Numbered from the stretch's first letter, positions 1 to 6,767 are shown. The stretch is 6,778 nt of DNA from Clostridia bacterium (GCA_030526935.1 JAUNBY010000171.1:1-6778), one strand, 5' to 3'. Numbers and translations: made by a program. Notes: generated by a model not told the origin, from the letters alone.

Positions 1-1
1 C

Positions 2-775
2 TGCTTTGGGACGAATGGCGAGGGCTATATACTCTCGCCCGATGAAAAGCGGCTGGTTCTCCGGGCTGTCGTCGACGAGGTGAAAGGCCGCGTGCCTGTT
101 TACGCGGGAACGGGTTGCGTTGGGACGAGGGACACCATCGAGCAATCCAGGGTGGCCATGGACGAGGGCGCGGACGTATTGAGCGTTATAACGCCGTGGT
201 TCGCAGCCGCGAGCCAATCTGAACTGTACGCGCACTACAAGGCGGTGGCGGAAGCGGTCGATATGCCCATAGTCCTTTACAATATCCCCGCCAGAACGGG
301 AAACGCCCTTGCTCCCGCGACGGTCGCGCGCCTGTCGCGAATTGAAAACATCGCAGGCGTCAAGGACAGCTCCGGCAACTTTGACAATATACTGCAATAT
401 ATAGAAGTAACGCGCGGCGCGGACAAACCCTTCGCCGTCCTTTCCGGAAACGACAGCCTCATATTGTGGACGCTCTACGCCGGAGGGACGGGAGGCATAG
501 CGGGATGCGCCAACGTATACCCCAGGAACATGGCCTCGATATACGAATCGTTCATGGCTGGCCGCCTGGACGAGGCGCGCGGTTTCCAGGACGCCATACG
601 CTCGTTGCGCGCGTGCTTTAAATACGCAAATCCCAACACCGTCATCAAGACCGCCGTGGAATTGCTGGGATACCCCGTCGGAAAATGCCGAAGGCCATTC
701 TCGTCCATGCCTGATGAGGGGATTGAGGCGCTTAAAAGCGTACTCGCGGAAAACGCGGCGAAAAACATGGTCTGA
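2..775 (+). CDS. DapA/NanA-family class I aldolase or synthase, 5'-truncated by the window edge
   Basis: 257 residues are visible, open from the first base; the family is about 290-300 residues, so roughly 40 N-terminal residues lie outside. The fold is a cytoplasmic TIM barrel that forms a Schiff base between a lysine and a pyruvate-type keto acid. Visible marks are GTNGE (residues 3-7), YNIPARTG (the tyrosine codon at 278-280), the Schiff-base lysine in GVKDSSGN (codon 362-364), and the late GGTGGIAGCANVYP segment. Compared with dihydrodipicolinate synthase, the first Thr of GTTGE is kept but the second is Asn, and the TPYY motif reads TPWF, so the triad tyrosine is Phe. The YNxPxRTG arginine is present. 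This argues against lysine biosynthesis and for a catabolic aldolase or hydratase-lyase, which fits the transporter and dehydrogenases downstream. Family assignment is firm; substrate is unknown. The TGA stop is followed by 87 bases before the receptor gene. Confidence 0.9.
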   Translation, partial: CFGTNGEGYILSPDEKRLVLRAVVDEVKGRVPVYAGTGCVGTRDTIEQSRVAMDEGADVLSVITPWFAAASQSELYAHYKAVAEAVDMPIVLYNIPARTGNALAPATVARLSRIENIAGVKDSSGNFDNILQYIEVTRGADKPFAVLSGNDSLILWTLYAGGTGGIAGCANVYPRNMASIYESFMAGRLDEARGFQDAIRSLRACFKYANPNTVIKTAVELLGYPVGKCRRPFSSMPDEGIEALKSVLAENAAKNMV

Positions 776-793
776 TAACGTTTACCGGCCATA

Positions 794-808
794 CGCCTCG
801 AAAAGGCG
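794..808 (+). other. Small hairpin after the aldolase gene
   Basis: CGCCT and AGGCG form a 5-bp stem around a 5-base loop, 18 bases after the aldolase stop codon. No T-run follows, so it does not look like an intrinsic terminator; transcription probably continues into the receptor gene. It may simply be a small RNA stem at the 3' end of the aldolase message. Confidence 0.3.
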
Positions 809-818
809 CAAATACGCA

Positions 819-842
819 TAATATCGGCTGACGCCGATGTTA
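819..842. promoter_or_regulatory. Inverted repeat upstream of the TAXI receptor gene
   Basis: ATCGGC and GCCGAT (823-828 and 833-838) form a perfect 6-bp arm pair around TGAC. The symmetry extends outward through TAA/TTA to ten positions per arm, with one T/G mismatch. It lies 7 bases before the GGAGG of the receptor gene. As DNA it could be an operator, and a weak -10-like CATAAT (817-822) overlaps its left edge, though no convincing -35 lies upstream. As RNA it would be a leader hairpin that leaves the ribosome binding site free. The sequence cannot decide between these. Confidence 0.4.
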
Positions 843-862
843 ATAAAAAGGAGGTATACCCC

Positions 863-1882
863 ATGAAAAAATTTATGGTACTCGCAATCGCCGTCATTAT
901 GACACTGGCTATGTCCGCGCCGGTGACAGCCGAATACGCGCTGTCCGGCCCGGTCGACCTGACCTTCGCGGCGCAGGAAGTTGGAACCGCCGCCTATAAC
1001 TACGCCGCCGCCATACAGTCGGCCATGCTCAAGGAACTGCCCGAAGGCTCGAATATCGCCATAACCACCACCTCTCCCGGCGGCGTCGGCGCTCCCATAA
1101 TCGTAAACAACGCCGAGCAGTGCGATATAGTAATGTCCAACGCCGGCCCCGCGAAGTGGTCTTATGAGGACGGCATACTCGGAAACGAACCCACAAAGGA
1201 CATCGCGGCTCTCGCGGGCGGCATGGGCCACGATTTCGTAAACGTCATGTTCACGCAGAAATTTGTGGACGACACCGGAATATCCACAATCGAGGAACTG
1301 GTAGAGAAGCAATACCCCGTAAAGCTCATCATCAAAAAGAATGGCACGCTTGGCGAGCTTAGCGCCGAGAAGGTGCTCGAAGCCTGCGGCGTGACGCTCG
1401 ACGACATAGTATCCTGGGGCGGCGTTGTGGAGAAGACCGGCGGCGACGCTATTAAGAGCGGTTTGCAGGACGATCTTTACGACATGACCATCGACCACCT
1501 CGGCGCGGGTCAGGCCAACACGACCGAGCTTTGCCTTACCCACGACATGTACGCCGTGCAGCTTGGCGAAGAAACCCTCGCGAATCTCGTCACTATGGGC
1601 TACGACTACGTGACGGTGGAGCCGGGTACCTGGAACGGTCAGGATACCGAGATACAGTCCGTCGGCTCCCAGCAGGTCGTTCTCGTCTCCACTACGATGG
1701 ACGAAGCCCTGGCCTATACGCTCACCAAAGCGATTTGCGAGCACGAGGCCGAGCTTGGCGAAGCTGTCGCCGCCATGACCTATTTCGATCCCGCCACAGC
1801 CCACAGCATAACCCTCACGGGCGTGGAGCTTCACCCCGGAGCGCGCGCTTACTACGTTGAAATGGGATACTTGGCCGAATAA
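863..1882 (+). CDS. TAXI-family TRAP transporter solute-binding receptor
   Basis: 339 residues, a normal length for the TAXI (TRAP-associated extracytoplasmic) receptors. The ATG follows GGAGGT (850-855) by 7 bases. The N-terminus is a classic Sec signal peptide: KK at residues 2-3, a hydrophobic core to about residue 18, and a VTA cleavage site giving a mature start near Glu24. There is no lipobox cysteine, so the mature protein should be free in the periplasm. Family marks are the early FAAQEVGTAAYNYAAAIQ segment, TTTSPGGVGAPIIVNNAEQC with its Gly-rich ligand-binding turn, QCDIVMSNAGPA, a central GTLGELSAEKVLEACG segment, and the C-terminal LHPGARAYYVEMG. It should bind the solute and hand it to the fused permease 209 bases downstream; TAXI receptors usually pair with fused permeases. 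The ligand cannot be named: relatives are linked to C4/C5 dicarboxylates and glutamate, but most are untested. Confidence 0.93.
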   Translation: MKKFMVLAIAVIMTLAMSAPVTAEYALSGPVDLTFAAQEVGTAAYNYAAAIQSAMLKELPEGSNIAITTTSPGGVGAPIIVNNAEQCDIVMSNAGPAKWSYEDGILGNEPTKDIAALAGGMGHDFVNVMFTQKFVDDTGISTIEELVEKQYPVKLIIKKNGTLGELSAEKVLEACGVTLDDIVSWGGVVEKTGGDAIKSGLQDDLYDMTIDHLGAGQANTTELCLTHDMYAVQLGEETLANLVTMGYDYVTVEPGTWNGQDTEIQSVGSQQVVLVSTTMDEALAYTLTKAICEHEAELGEAVAAMTYFDPATAHSITLTGVELHPGARAYYVEMGYLAE

Positions 1883-1924
1883 GCGCTTACGCGCCTTGAT
1901 ACGCGGATGGATTCAGACGGATTT

Positions 1925-1954
1925 GGCGGCGGAGGGAGTTTCCCTCCGCGCGCC
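1925..1954 (+). repeat. Long near-perfect hairpin (13 bp, one bulge)
   Basis: GCGGAGGGA (1929-1937) pairs perfectly with TCCCTCCGC (1941-1949) around a GTT loop. After a bulged G at 1950, GGCG (1925-1928) pairs with CGCC (1951-1954). This is the strongest stem in the window. What follows is an AatII-like palindrome AGACGTCT (1955-1962), not a T-tract, so it is better read as an mRNA-stabilising or attenuating stem than as a terminator. Confidence 0.6.
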
Positions 1955-1962
1955 AGACGTCT

Positions 1963-1976
1963 GCCCGATTGCGGGC
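1963..1976 (+). repeat. Short hairpin (5 bp)
   Basis: GCCCG (1963-1967) pairs with CGGGC (1972-1976) around ATTG. On its own it could be chance; it counts mainly because it lies between two stronger stems. Confidence 0.35.
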
Positions 1977-1994
1977 GTAAGCTGAGGACAGACT

Positions 1995-2013
1995 GAGGGG
2001 AGGACGTCCCCTC
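1995..2013 (+). repeat. Hairpin (7 bp)
   Basis: GAGGGGA (1995-2001) pairs perfectly with TCCCCTC (2007-2013) around a GGACG loop. No T-run follows. The left arm resembles a ribosome binding site, but no start codon is placed to use it and the stem would hide it. Confidence 0.5.
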
Positions 2014-2020
2014 GCGCACC

Positions 2021-2048
2021 GCGCCCGGCGGAGTATGCCAGCCGGCGC
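2021..2048 (+). repeat. Hairpin (8 bp with one bulge, 11-base loop)
   Basis: GCGCC-C-GGC (2021-2029) pairs with GCC-GGCGC (2041-2048), with one bulged C and a GGAGTATGCCA loop. It is the last stem before the permease ribosome binding site (about 2080-2086), which remains unpaired in this reading. Confidence 0.45.
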
Positions 2049-2091
2049 TGCCGGAACCGTTCAGCCCCAAAATCATTAAGGAGGCCGCCGT

Positions 2092-4002
2092 ATGGCAGAT
2101 AAGAAGTTTTCTACAAAGTCGATCGCGACCGTGGCAGTCGTCGCCGTCTTTCTCGGCTTTCAAATGTACCTGGCGCTGGTCAGACAGCTTCCGCCGCTGC
2201 AGCAAAGCCCGTTGCACCTAATACTGGCGCTGACGCTTATATACCTTTACTACCCCGCGAACAAAAAACACCCCGAGGTCAAATGGCCGCTCATAATCGA
2301 CGCGGTTATATTCGCGGGAATCGCCTTCATGCTTTACTACGTGATTACCAACAGCCAGAGGCTCATCGATCACGTGTCGTTCATCGACCCGGTTCTGACG
2401 CTTGACAAGGTATTCATGGTCGTAACCATACTGCTTCTCCTGGAAGCCGTGAGGCGAACACTTGGAAACGTACTTGTGATATTCATCATAGCGTTTATAA
2501 TTTACGCGTGGATAGCGCCCTATTGCCCCGGCATATTCTTCACGAAGGGCAAGACCGCCTCAAGATTCCTGTCGCAATTCACCGAGGGAATGACCATGGG
2601 CGAATCGGGCGTATTCGGCACCCCGCTTTACACCTCGGCGAGTTGTCTGTTCTACTTCATACTCTTCGGCGTGTTCTTCTCCCGCTGCGGAGGCGGACAG
2701 CTTCTCATAGACTGCGGCATGAAGTTTTCCAACAAAAGTTCCGGAGGCCCCGCGAAGGCGGCCGTAATATCCTCGGGACTTATGGGAATGATTTCAGGCT
2801 CCGCCGTGGCAAACGTATCGACCACCGGCGTTATAACGATACCGATGATGAAGAAAATCGGCTACGAGCCGCATGAAGCCGGAGCAATAGAAGCCGTCGC
2901 CTCCACGGGTGGACAGATCATGCCTCCCATAATGGGCATAGGCGCCTTCATAATGGCTGAAATGCTGGGAGTAAACTATCTGTCGATAGCCAAATCTGCC
3001 ATACTTCCCGCCGTCGCTTACTACCTCGCGGTGTTCGTGCTCGTTTCGATGCTCGCGCGCAAGCGGGCGGTGAAAGCCGGCTCCCCTGACGTGGAGATAA
3101 AAGTCGAACAGAAAATTCTTCCCCGGCTTTACCTCCTGCTTCCCGCGATTCTGCTCGTCGTATGGATAATCCGCGGAAACTCGCTCATGCGCTCGGGCAT
3201 GGTGGGAATATTCAGTTGCCTCGTATGCAATGTGATAAGCTACTTCGTCAACGGAAAAAGGAATTTCATAGGGCTTAAGGAATTGGGCAAGTGCTGCGTT
3301 CAGGGTACGAAGCAGGCGGCGGAAATAGCAATACCTACGGCAGCCTGCGGCATAATCATAAACGTCGTGACCATGCAGACAAGCCTGGCCACGAACCTCA
3401 CGAGCGTCGTCGGAGGGCTTGGACAATCGTATCTGTTCCTGGCGCTTCTGGTGGCTATGGCGGGTTGTATGCTTTTGGGCATGGCGCTTCCTACAGTCGC
3501 GGCGTACCTGGTGGGCGTCATACTGTTCGTTCCGGTCATAAGAAGCCTTGGAGTGAGCGCGCTGTGCGCGAACATGTTCGTGTTCTACTTTGGAATAATG
3601 GCTCAGATAACTCCGCCGGTTTGCGTAGCTTCGTACACGGCGGCCGGGATCGCGGGTGCCTCCGCGATGAAGACCGGCTGGACGGGTATGACGTACGCGC
3701 TGGTCGGATTCCTGGCGCCGTTCGTATTCGTCTTCAACCCCGCGATACTGCTCGAGGGTTCCGTTCTGGAGATTATCACAGGCGCGGCGCAGCTGTTCAT
3801 AGGCTCCTACGTACTTGCGGTCGCCGTGGCGGGATACTTCCGCAATGCCCTCAATATGTGGGAAAGGCTGATACTCGTCGCCTGTGCCATATCGATGATT
3901 TCTCCGGAGATGGTTTCCACCGTAGTGGGCGTCGCGGTCGCGGCGGGGCTGCTTTTGCTCAACACCCGCAGAGGCGCGGCGAAGCCTCAAATATCGGCCT
4001 GA
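2092..4002 (+). CDS. TRAP transporter fused permease (DctQ-like 4TM + DctM-like 12TM)
   Basis: 636 residues in the inner membrane, the usual size for fused permeases that serve TAXI receptors. The ATG follows AAGGAGG by 7 bases. The first ~145 residues hold the small DctQ-like part, with hydrophobic spans near residues 10-30, 40-55, 66-86 and 103-142. The DctM-like part begins near residue 160. Its first half carries the hallmark run SGSAVANVSTTGVITIPMMK, then EAGAIEAVASTGGQIMPPIM and AFIMAE (about residues 235-290). The second half carries GMALPTVAAYLVG (near 463) and FYFGIMAQITPPVCVASYTA (near 495-520), the pseudo-symmetric pair of re-entrant loops of the transport domain. A short basic tail (NTRRGAAKP) ends the protein. 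It moves the receptor-delivered solute inward, driven by a Na+ or H+ gradient. The flavoprotein gene starts 22 bases after its stop. Confidence 0.95.
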   Translation: MADKKFSTKSIATVAVVAVFLGFQMYLALVRQLPPLQQSPLHLILALTLIYLYYPANKKHPEVKWPLIIDAVIFAGIAFMLYYVITNSQRLIDHVSFIDPVLTLDKVFMVVTILLLLEAVRRTLGNVLVIFIIAFIIYAWIAPYCPGIFFTKGKTASRFLSQFTEGMTMGESGVFGTPLYTSASCLFYFILFGVFFSRCGGGQLLIDCGMKFSNKSSGGPAKAAVISSGLMGMISGSAVANVSTTGVITIPMMKKIGYEPHEAGAIEAVASTGGQIMPPIMGIGAFIMAEMLGVNYLSIAKSAILPAVAYYLAVFVLVSMLARKRAVKAGSPDVEIKVEQKILPRLYLLLPAILLVVWIIRGNSLMRSGMVGIFSCLVCNVISYFVNGKRNFIGLKELGKCCVQGTKQAAEIAIPTAACGIIINVVTMQTSLATNLTSVVGGLGQSYLFLALLVAMAGCMLLGMALPTVAAYLVGVILFVPVIRSLGVSALCANMFVFYFGIMAQITPPVCVASYTAAGIAGASAMKTGWTGMTYALVGFLAPFVFVFNPAILLEGSVLEIITGAAQLFIGSYVLAVAVAGYFRNALNMWERLILVACAISMISPEMVSTVVGVAVAAGLLLLNTRRGAAKPQISA

Positions 4003-4012
4003 AGATTTACGT

Positions 4013-4018
4013 GAGGTG
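4013..4018 (+). promoter_or_regulatory. Ribosome binding site that decides the flavoprotein start
   Basis: GAGGTG lies 6 bases before ATG 4025. The in-frame GTG at 4016 is part of this motif, so starting there would leave no ribosome binding site. The same GAGGTG with 6-base spacing precedes the next gene, which supports this choice. Confidence 0.7.
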
Positions 4019-4024
4019 AACCTT

Positions 4025-5548
4025 ATGATAAAAAAGAATCACGACGTAATTATCGTCGGCTCGGGATTGGCGGCGCTGGCCTGCGCCGCGCGGCTCGTGG
4101 AGAACGGCGTGAAGGACATTGGCGTATATTCGCGCGGATTGGGCGGCACTCCGGTTATAGCGGCCATAAACTTCGTGCTCGACGACAATCCCCACGGCGA
4201 TACCAAAGAACTGTACTGCGAGGATATGATACATTCCGGTTACGATATAGGCAACCGCGAACTCGTGAGCGAAATGACTTCGCGCAGCGTGGACGGCTAT
4301 GAATTCCTAAGACGCTGGGGCGTGGATTTCGCGAAGAATCCCGACGGGACGATAAAGCTCAGGCATCTGTCCGGGCATACCCTGCCCAGGAGCCTGTGCT
4401 GCACGAGCGAACTGATAGGCGCCGTAATGGAACGCGAATTATCGCAAAGGCTCGCGAAAGCTGGCGTCGCGTTCTATCCGCACTGCCGCTGCGTTGGGCT
4501 TTTGTCCGATAAAAATCGAGTTAACGGCATCGTCTGCACAGACGAAAAAGGCGAAATCCGCAAATCCTTCTCACCCGTCGTCGTAGCCGCGTGGGGAGGC
4601 GTGGGAAATCTGCTTGGGATGTCCACATATCCCGACAACGTGTCGGGCGATACCCTCGCCATAGCGCATGATGCCGGAGCCAAACTGGTAGACATAGAGT
4701 TTCTCGAATACGAGCCAATGGTCGTCCTTCATCCTCCGGGAGCCGTCGGGGAGCCTTGCCCTACGGCGATGCTCGGGGAGGGCGCGTATCTTCTCAACAG
4801 TAAAGGCGAACGATTCATGCTCGCCGTTCGTCCCGAAGGCGAGGGTGGAAGCTCGAAGACCCTCATAAACAAGGAAATCTGGAAACAGGTTGAAATGGGA
4901 CTTGGCAGTCAGCACGGCGGGGTATATGTGGATTTGAGACATATTGACCGTGAAGTTCTCAAGGCCTACCCCTGGTTCTACGACAGGCTTATGGACAATG
5001 GCGTGGATCCCGTGGAGCAACTGGTTGAAGTCGGGCCTATGGCGCACAGCTTTTCCGGGGGGATACTCGTGGGAAGAGATTATCAGTCCACCCTCGAGGG
5101 CCTGTACGCCGTCGGCGAAGCGTGCGGAGGCATACATGGCGCCTGTCGCTGCGCCGGAAACGCCGCGAGTCAGGCGACCATTTCAGGCATGATAGCCGCC
5201 GAAGCTATAGCCGCGAGAGGCGATTTCGAAAGGCCGCTCGACGACGTGCCGTTTGACTATCGCGAGGATAAAACCGTCCGGGAGGCGATGCTTTCAAGGC
5301 TTCAAAAGATGGCGGCGAGGGCGTTGGGGATTTATCGCGACGAAAAGACGCTTGACGAAACCATAGACGCCGTCGAAAGTATGCTGTCGGGCGGCGAATT
5401 GGCGGGCGACAGGGAGTGCGAAAACATAGCGAAATCAATATTGCTGATGGCTCTGTCCGCGAAGGAGCGCCGAGAGACGCGCGGCAATCAGAGGCGGTTG
5501 GACTATCCCGATTCGTCGGATGAGTTTTTAAGGCAAATCGTCAGATAG
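4025..5548 (+). CDS. FAD-dependent oxidoreductase, FrdA/SdhA/NadB-like flavoprotein
   Basis: 507 residues from ATG 4025; an in-frame GTG nine bases earlier is rejected because it lies inside the ribosome binding site. No signal peptide or membrane span is seen, so it is cytoplasmic. The Rossmann dinucleotide motif is VIIVGSGLAALACA (residues 8-21). Further FAD_binding_2 marks are HTLPRSLCCTSE, GEGAYLLNSKGERFM, GGVYVDLRHID, and the FAD-binding end GLYAVGEACGGIHGA. A helical capping domain follows (REAMLSRLQKMAARALGIYR), as in FrdA and NadB. Against the fumarate reductase active site, His341 (GPMAHSFSGGI) and Arg375 (HGACRCAGN) fit. The usual QxHP histidine is Glu230 (EYEPM), and the PRD arginine region reads GSSKT (276-279). 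It is thus a dehydrogenase or ene-reductase of another substrate, probably the imported acid or a product. No iron-sulfur or membrane-anchor subunit is encoded nearby. The stop overlaps the next ribosome binding site. Confidence 0.88.
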   Translation: MIKKNHDVIIVGSGLAALACAARLVENGVKDIGVYSRGLGGTPVIAAINFVLDDNPHGDTKELYCEDMIHSGYDIGNRELVSEMTSRSVDGYEFLRRWGVDFAKNPDGTIKLRHLSGHTLPRSLCCTSELIGAVMERELSQRLAKAGVAFYPHCRCVGLLSDKNRVNGIVCTDEKGEIRKSFSPVVVAAWGGVGNLLGMSTYPDNVSGDTLAIAHDAGAKLVDIEFLEYEPMVVLHPPGAVGEPCPTAMLGEGAYLLNSKGERFMLAVRPEGEGGSSKTLINKEIWKQVEMGLGSQHGGVYVDLRHIDREVLKAYPWFYDRLMDNGVDPVEQLVEVGPMAHSFSGGILVGRDYQSTLEGLYAVGEACGGIHGACRCAGNAASQATISGMIAAEAIAARGDFERPLDDVPFDYREDKTVREAMLSRLQKMAARALGIYRDEKTLDETIDAVESMLSGGELAGDRECENIAKSILLMALSAKERRETRGNQRRLDYPDSSDEFLRQIVR

Positions 5549-5553
5549 AGGTG
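5548..5553 (+). promoter_or_regulatory. Ribosome binding site overlapping the flavoprotein stop codon
   Basis: GAGGTG shares its first G with the TAG stop (5546-5548) and sits 6 bases before GTG 5560. This spacing matches the flavoprotein gene and suggests translational coupling. A second in-frame GTG at 5551 lies within the motif and is less likely as a start. Confidence 0.6.
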
Positions 5554-5559
5554 AAAACA

Positions 5560-6533
5560 GTGAATCGCAGGCCGATACTTGGCATAACGCTAGGCGACCC
5601 ATGCGGCGTAGGGCCGGAGATAACCGCAAAGGCGCTCGGCGACAGGACGATATACGAGCGTTGCCGCCCGCTCGCACGCGCAGAGTGGATTCGGTGGCCG
5701 GGGCGAGGTTTGAATACGGCGTCATAGACGTATATGATCAGAATTTGGCGGACGTAGACGCCCTCGCATTTGGCAAAGTGTGCCCGGAGGGTGGAGAGGC
5801 GGCGTTTCAGGCCGTAAAAAAGGTAATTCAGCTGGCAATGGCGGGCGAAATCGACGCGACGATAACGAACCCTCTCAACAAGGAAGCGCTTAATCTATCG
5901 GGGCATCACTTTAGCGGACACACCGAAATATACGCGCAACTTACGAACACTAAGGATTACTGCATGATGCTGGCTGACGAAGGGATGCGGGTTGTGCACG
6001 TATCGACTCACGTCCCGCTGAGAGTGGCCTGCGAGCGCTGCAAGAAGGAGCGGATAGTACATGTCATCCGCCTGGCCGACAACGTGCTGAAGGAATTAGG
6101 CGTATCGCCGCGCCGCATAGCGGTTGCGGGGCTTAACCCTCACGCGGGGGAAAACGGCCTTTTCGGGCGCGAGGAAATAGAGGAAATCGCGCCGGCCGTC
6201 GAGCTGGCGCGCTGCGAGGGCATAGCGGCCGATGGGCCGCTCCCGCCCGACACGGTATTCTCAAAGACCCGCGGCGGATTGTACGACATCGTAGTAGCGA
6301 TGTATCACGACCAGGGACATATACCAATGAAGGTTCTCGGATTTCAATACGATTCCGCCATCGACAAATGGAAGTCGGTCTCGGGTGTAAATATAACGCT
6401 GGGACTTCCGATAATACGCAGTTCAGTAGACCACGGAACCGCGTTTGACCAGGCGGGCAAGGGGACGGCTAACGAGGAAAGCCTTATAAACGCGATTGAT
6501 TACGGCATTCGCCTCACTGCAGAGAATGTATAA
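5560..6533 (+). pseudogene. PdxA2-like 4-phospho-acid dehydrogenase, frame broken by an internal deletion
   Basis: PdxA-family enzymes are metal- and NAD-dependent; PdxA2 types oxidise and decarboxylate 4-phospho-D-threonate or -erythronate to DHAP. The start is GTG 5560 in one frame: ILGITLGDPCGVGPEITAKA is the canonical N-terminus, continuing to YERCRPL. That frame then degenerates and stops at TAG 5725-5727 (55 residues). The body continues in the frame two bases later, readable from about RRVDSVAG and clearly from FEYGVIDVYD (5709) to TAA 6533. It carries the three metal-binding histidines: GHTE (5919), STHVPL (6009) and MYHDQGHIP (6306), plus NPHAGENGLFG and GVNITLGLPIIR. Between RPL and FEYG only 35 bases remain where relatives have about 30 residues, so roughly 60 bases (3n+1) seem lost, including the VIGDA strand. 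The body has an ATG at 5601 in its own frame, but that product would lack the proper N-terminus. It is either a recent pseudogene or an assembly fault. Confidence 0.8.
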
Positions 6534-6686
6534 CAACTTTTCTTGGCGTCGATCAAAGCTTTAAATGATGAGCGCTCAATGTCCAGCGATATGCTGGATA
6601 AGTTGGCCGCCTTATTTGGTGTGCAACTCAAAGCGTTTACGTCGAACGACCCGGTGAAGCCAATGTCATCAACCCAAGCAAGTTAA
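6534..6686 (+). pseudogene. Probable C-terminal fragment of an XRE-type helix-turn-helix protein
   Basis: Directly after the pdxA-like stop, the same frame stays open for 50 codons to TAA 6684-6686. The run IKALNDERSMSSDMLDKLAA followed by LFGVQLKAF resembles the last helices of Cro/C1-type DNA-binding domains (the kiEnGkr..s.dtLekLAkalGv pattern). The first helices and any start with a ribosome binding site are missing; the earliest ATG is 6579, giving only 35 residues. The codons (TTA, TTT, GGT, TCA, CCA, few ATA) differ from the cluster, and GC content is visibly lower. It looks like a remnant of a regulator or antitoxin left by a rearrangement. With such a short match, chance resemblance is possible. 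Confidence 0.4.
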
Positions 6687-6728
6687 CACCTCTGTCACGG
6701 AGCTTCGCGTGGTCTGAGGCCATCCGGG

Positions 6729-6739
6729 GGAACCTCTCC
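6729..6739 (+). repeat. Direct repeat, copy 1 (11 bp)
   Basis: GGAACCTCTCC occurs here and again at 6768-6778, start to start 39 bases apart. The second copy runs to the last base of the window, so the repeat may be longer or have more copies beyond it. Confidence 0.45.
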
Positions 6740-6767
6740 GTTAGTGTTATGCCCTACTGCCGCGAGA

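Larger units (their letters stand above)
1883..2091 (+). other. Hairpin-rich spacer between receptor and permease genes
   Basis: This 209-base spacer has no credible gene. Four GC-rich inverted repeats sit within about 125 bases: 1925-1954, 1963-1976, 1995-2013 and 2021-2048. A minor GCGC/GCGC stem follows the receptor stop codon at 1883-1894. None is followed by a T-run, so intrinsic termination is not indicated. The region ends with AAGGAGG, the ribosome binding site of the permease. Such structure between a receptor and its membrane partner recalls the REP-type hairpins between malE and malF, which protect the upstream message and keep receptor levels above permease levels; that role here is inference. 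A dispersed intergenic repeat or a small RNA is also possible. Confidence 0.5.

Noticed and set aside
782..1834. Long antisense open frame opposite the receptor gene
   Set aside because: It mirrors the receptor's codon bias, has Gly/His/Val-rich low-complexity composition and no family motif, and lacks a convincing ribosome binding site.
1925..2048. Spacer hairpins as an intrinsic terminator
   Set aside because: None of the stems is followed by a run of T, and the permease gene downstream depends on the same unit for a sensible importer.
1852..2217. Antisense frame spanning the receptor-permease spacer
   Set aside because: It overlaps the 3' end of the receptor gene and the 5' end of the permease gene and reads the hairpins as Pro/Gly/Ser-rich sequence; no family likeness. 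The RNA/DNA structure explains this stretch better.
2794..3990. Long antisense open frame opposite the permease gene
   Set aside because: It is Arg/His/Tyr-rich with no recognisable domain, and lies opposite a strongly conserved DctM-type protein; a shadow frame.
4016..4018. GTG as the start of the flavoprotein
   Set aside because: It lies inside the GAGGTG ribosome binding site; ATG 4025 has proper spacing and begins right before the Rossmann strand.
5601..5603. ATG 5601 as the true start of the pdxA-like gene
   Set aside because: The first ~30 residues from it are Arg-rich nonsense unlike PdxA, whereas the canonical PdxA N-terminus is encoded in the other frame from GTG 5560 with a good ribosome binding site.
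6582..6598. Hairpin TCCAGC-GATAT-GCTGGA as a terminator for the pdxA-like gene
   Set aside because: The stem is only 6 bp, no T-run follows, and it lies inside the possible HTH reading frame.
6682..6753. Integron attC-like site (GTTAAC ... CGTTAGTGTTATGC)
   Set aside because: The ends superficially resemble R'' and R' boxes, but the inner arms are not complementary and the boxes do not fit RYYYAAC/GTTRRRY.
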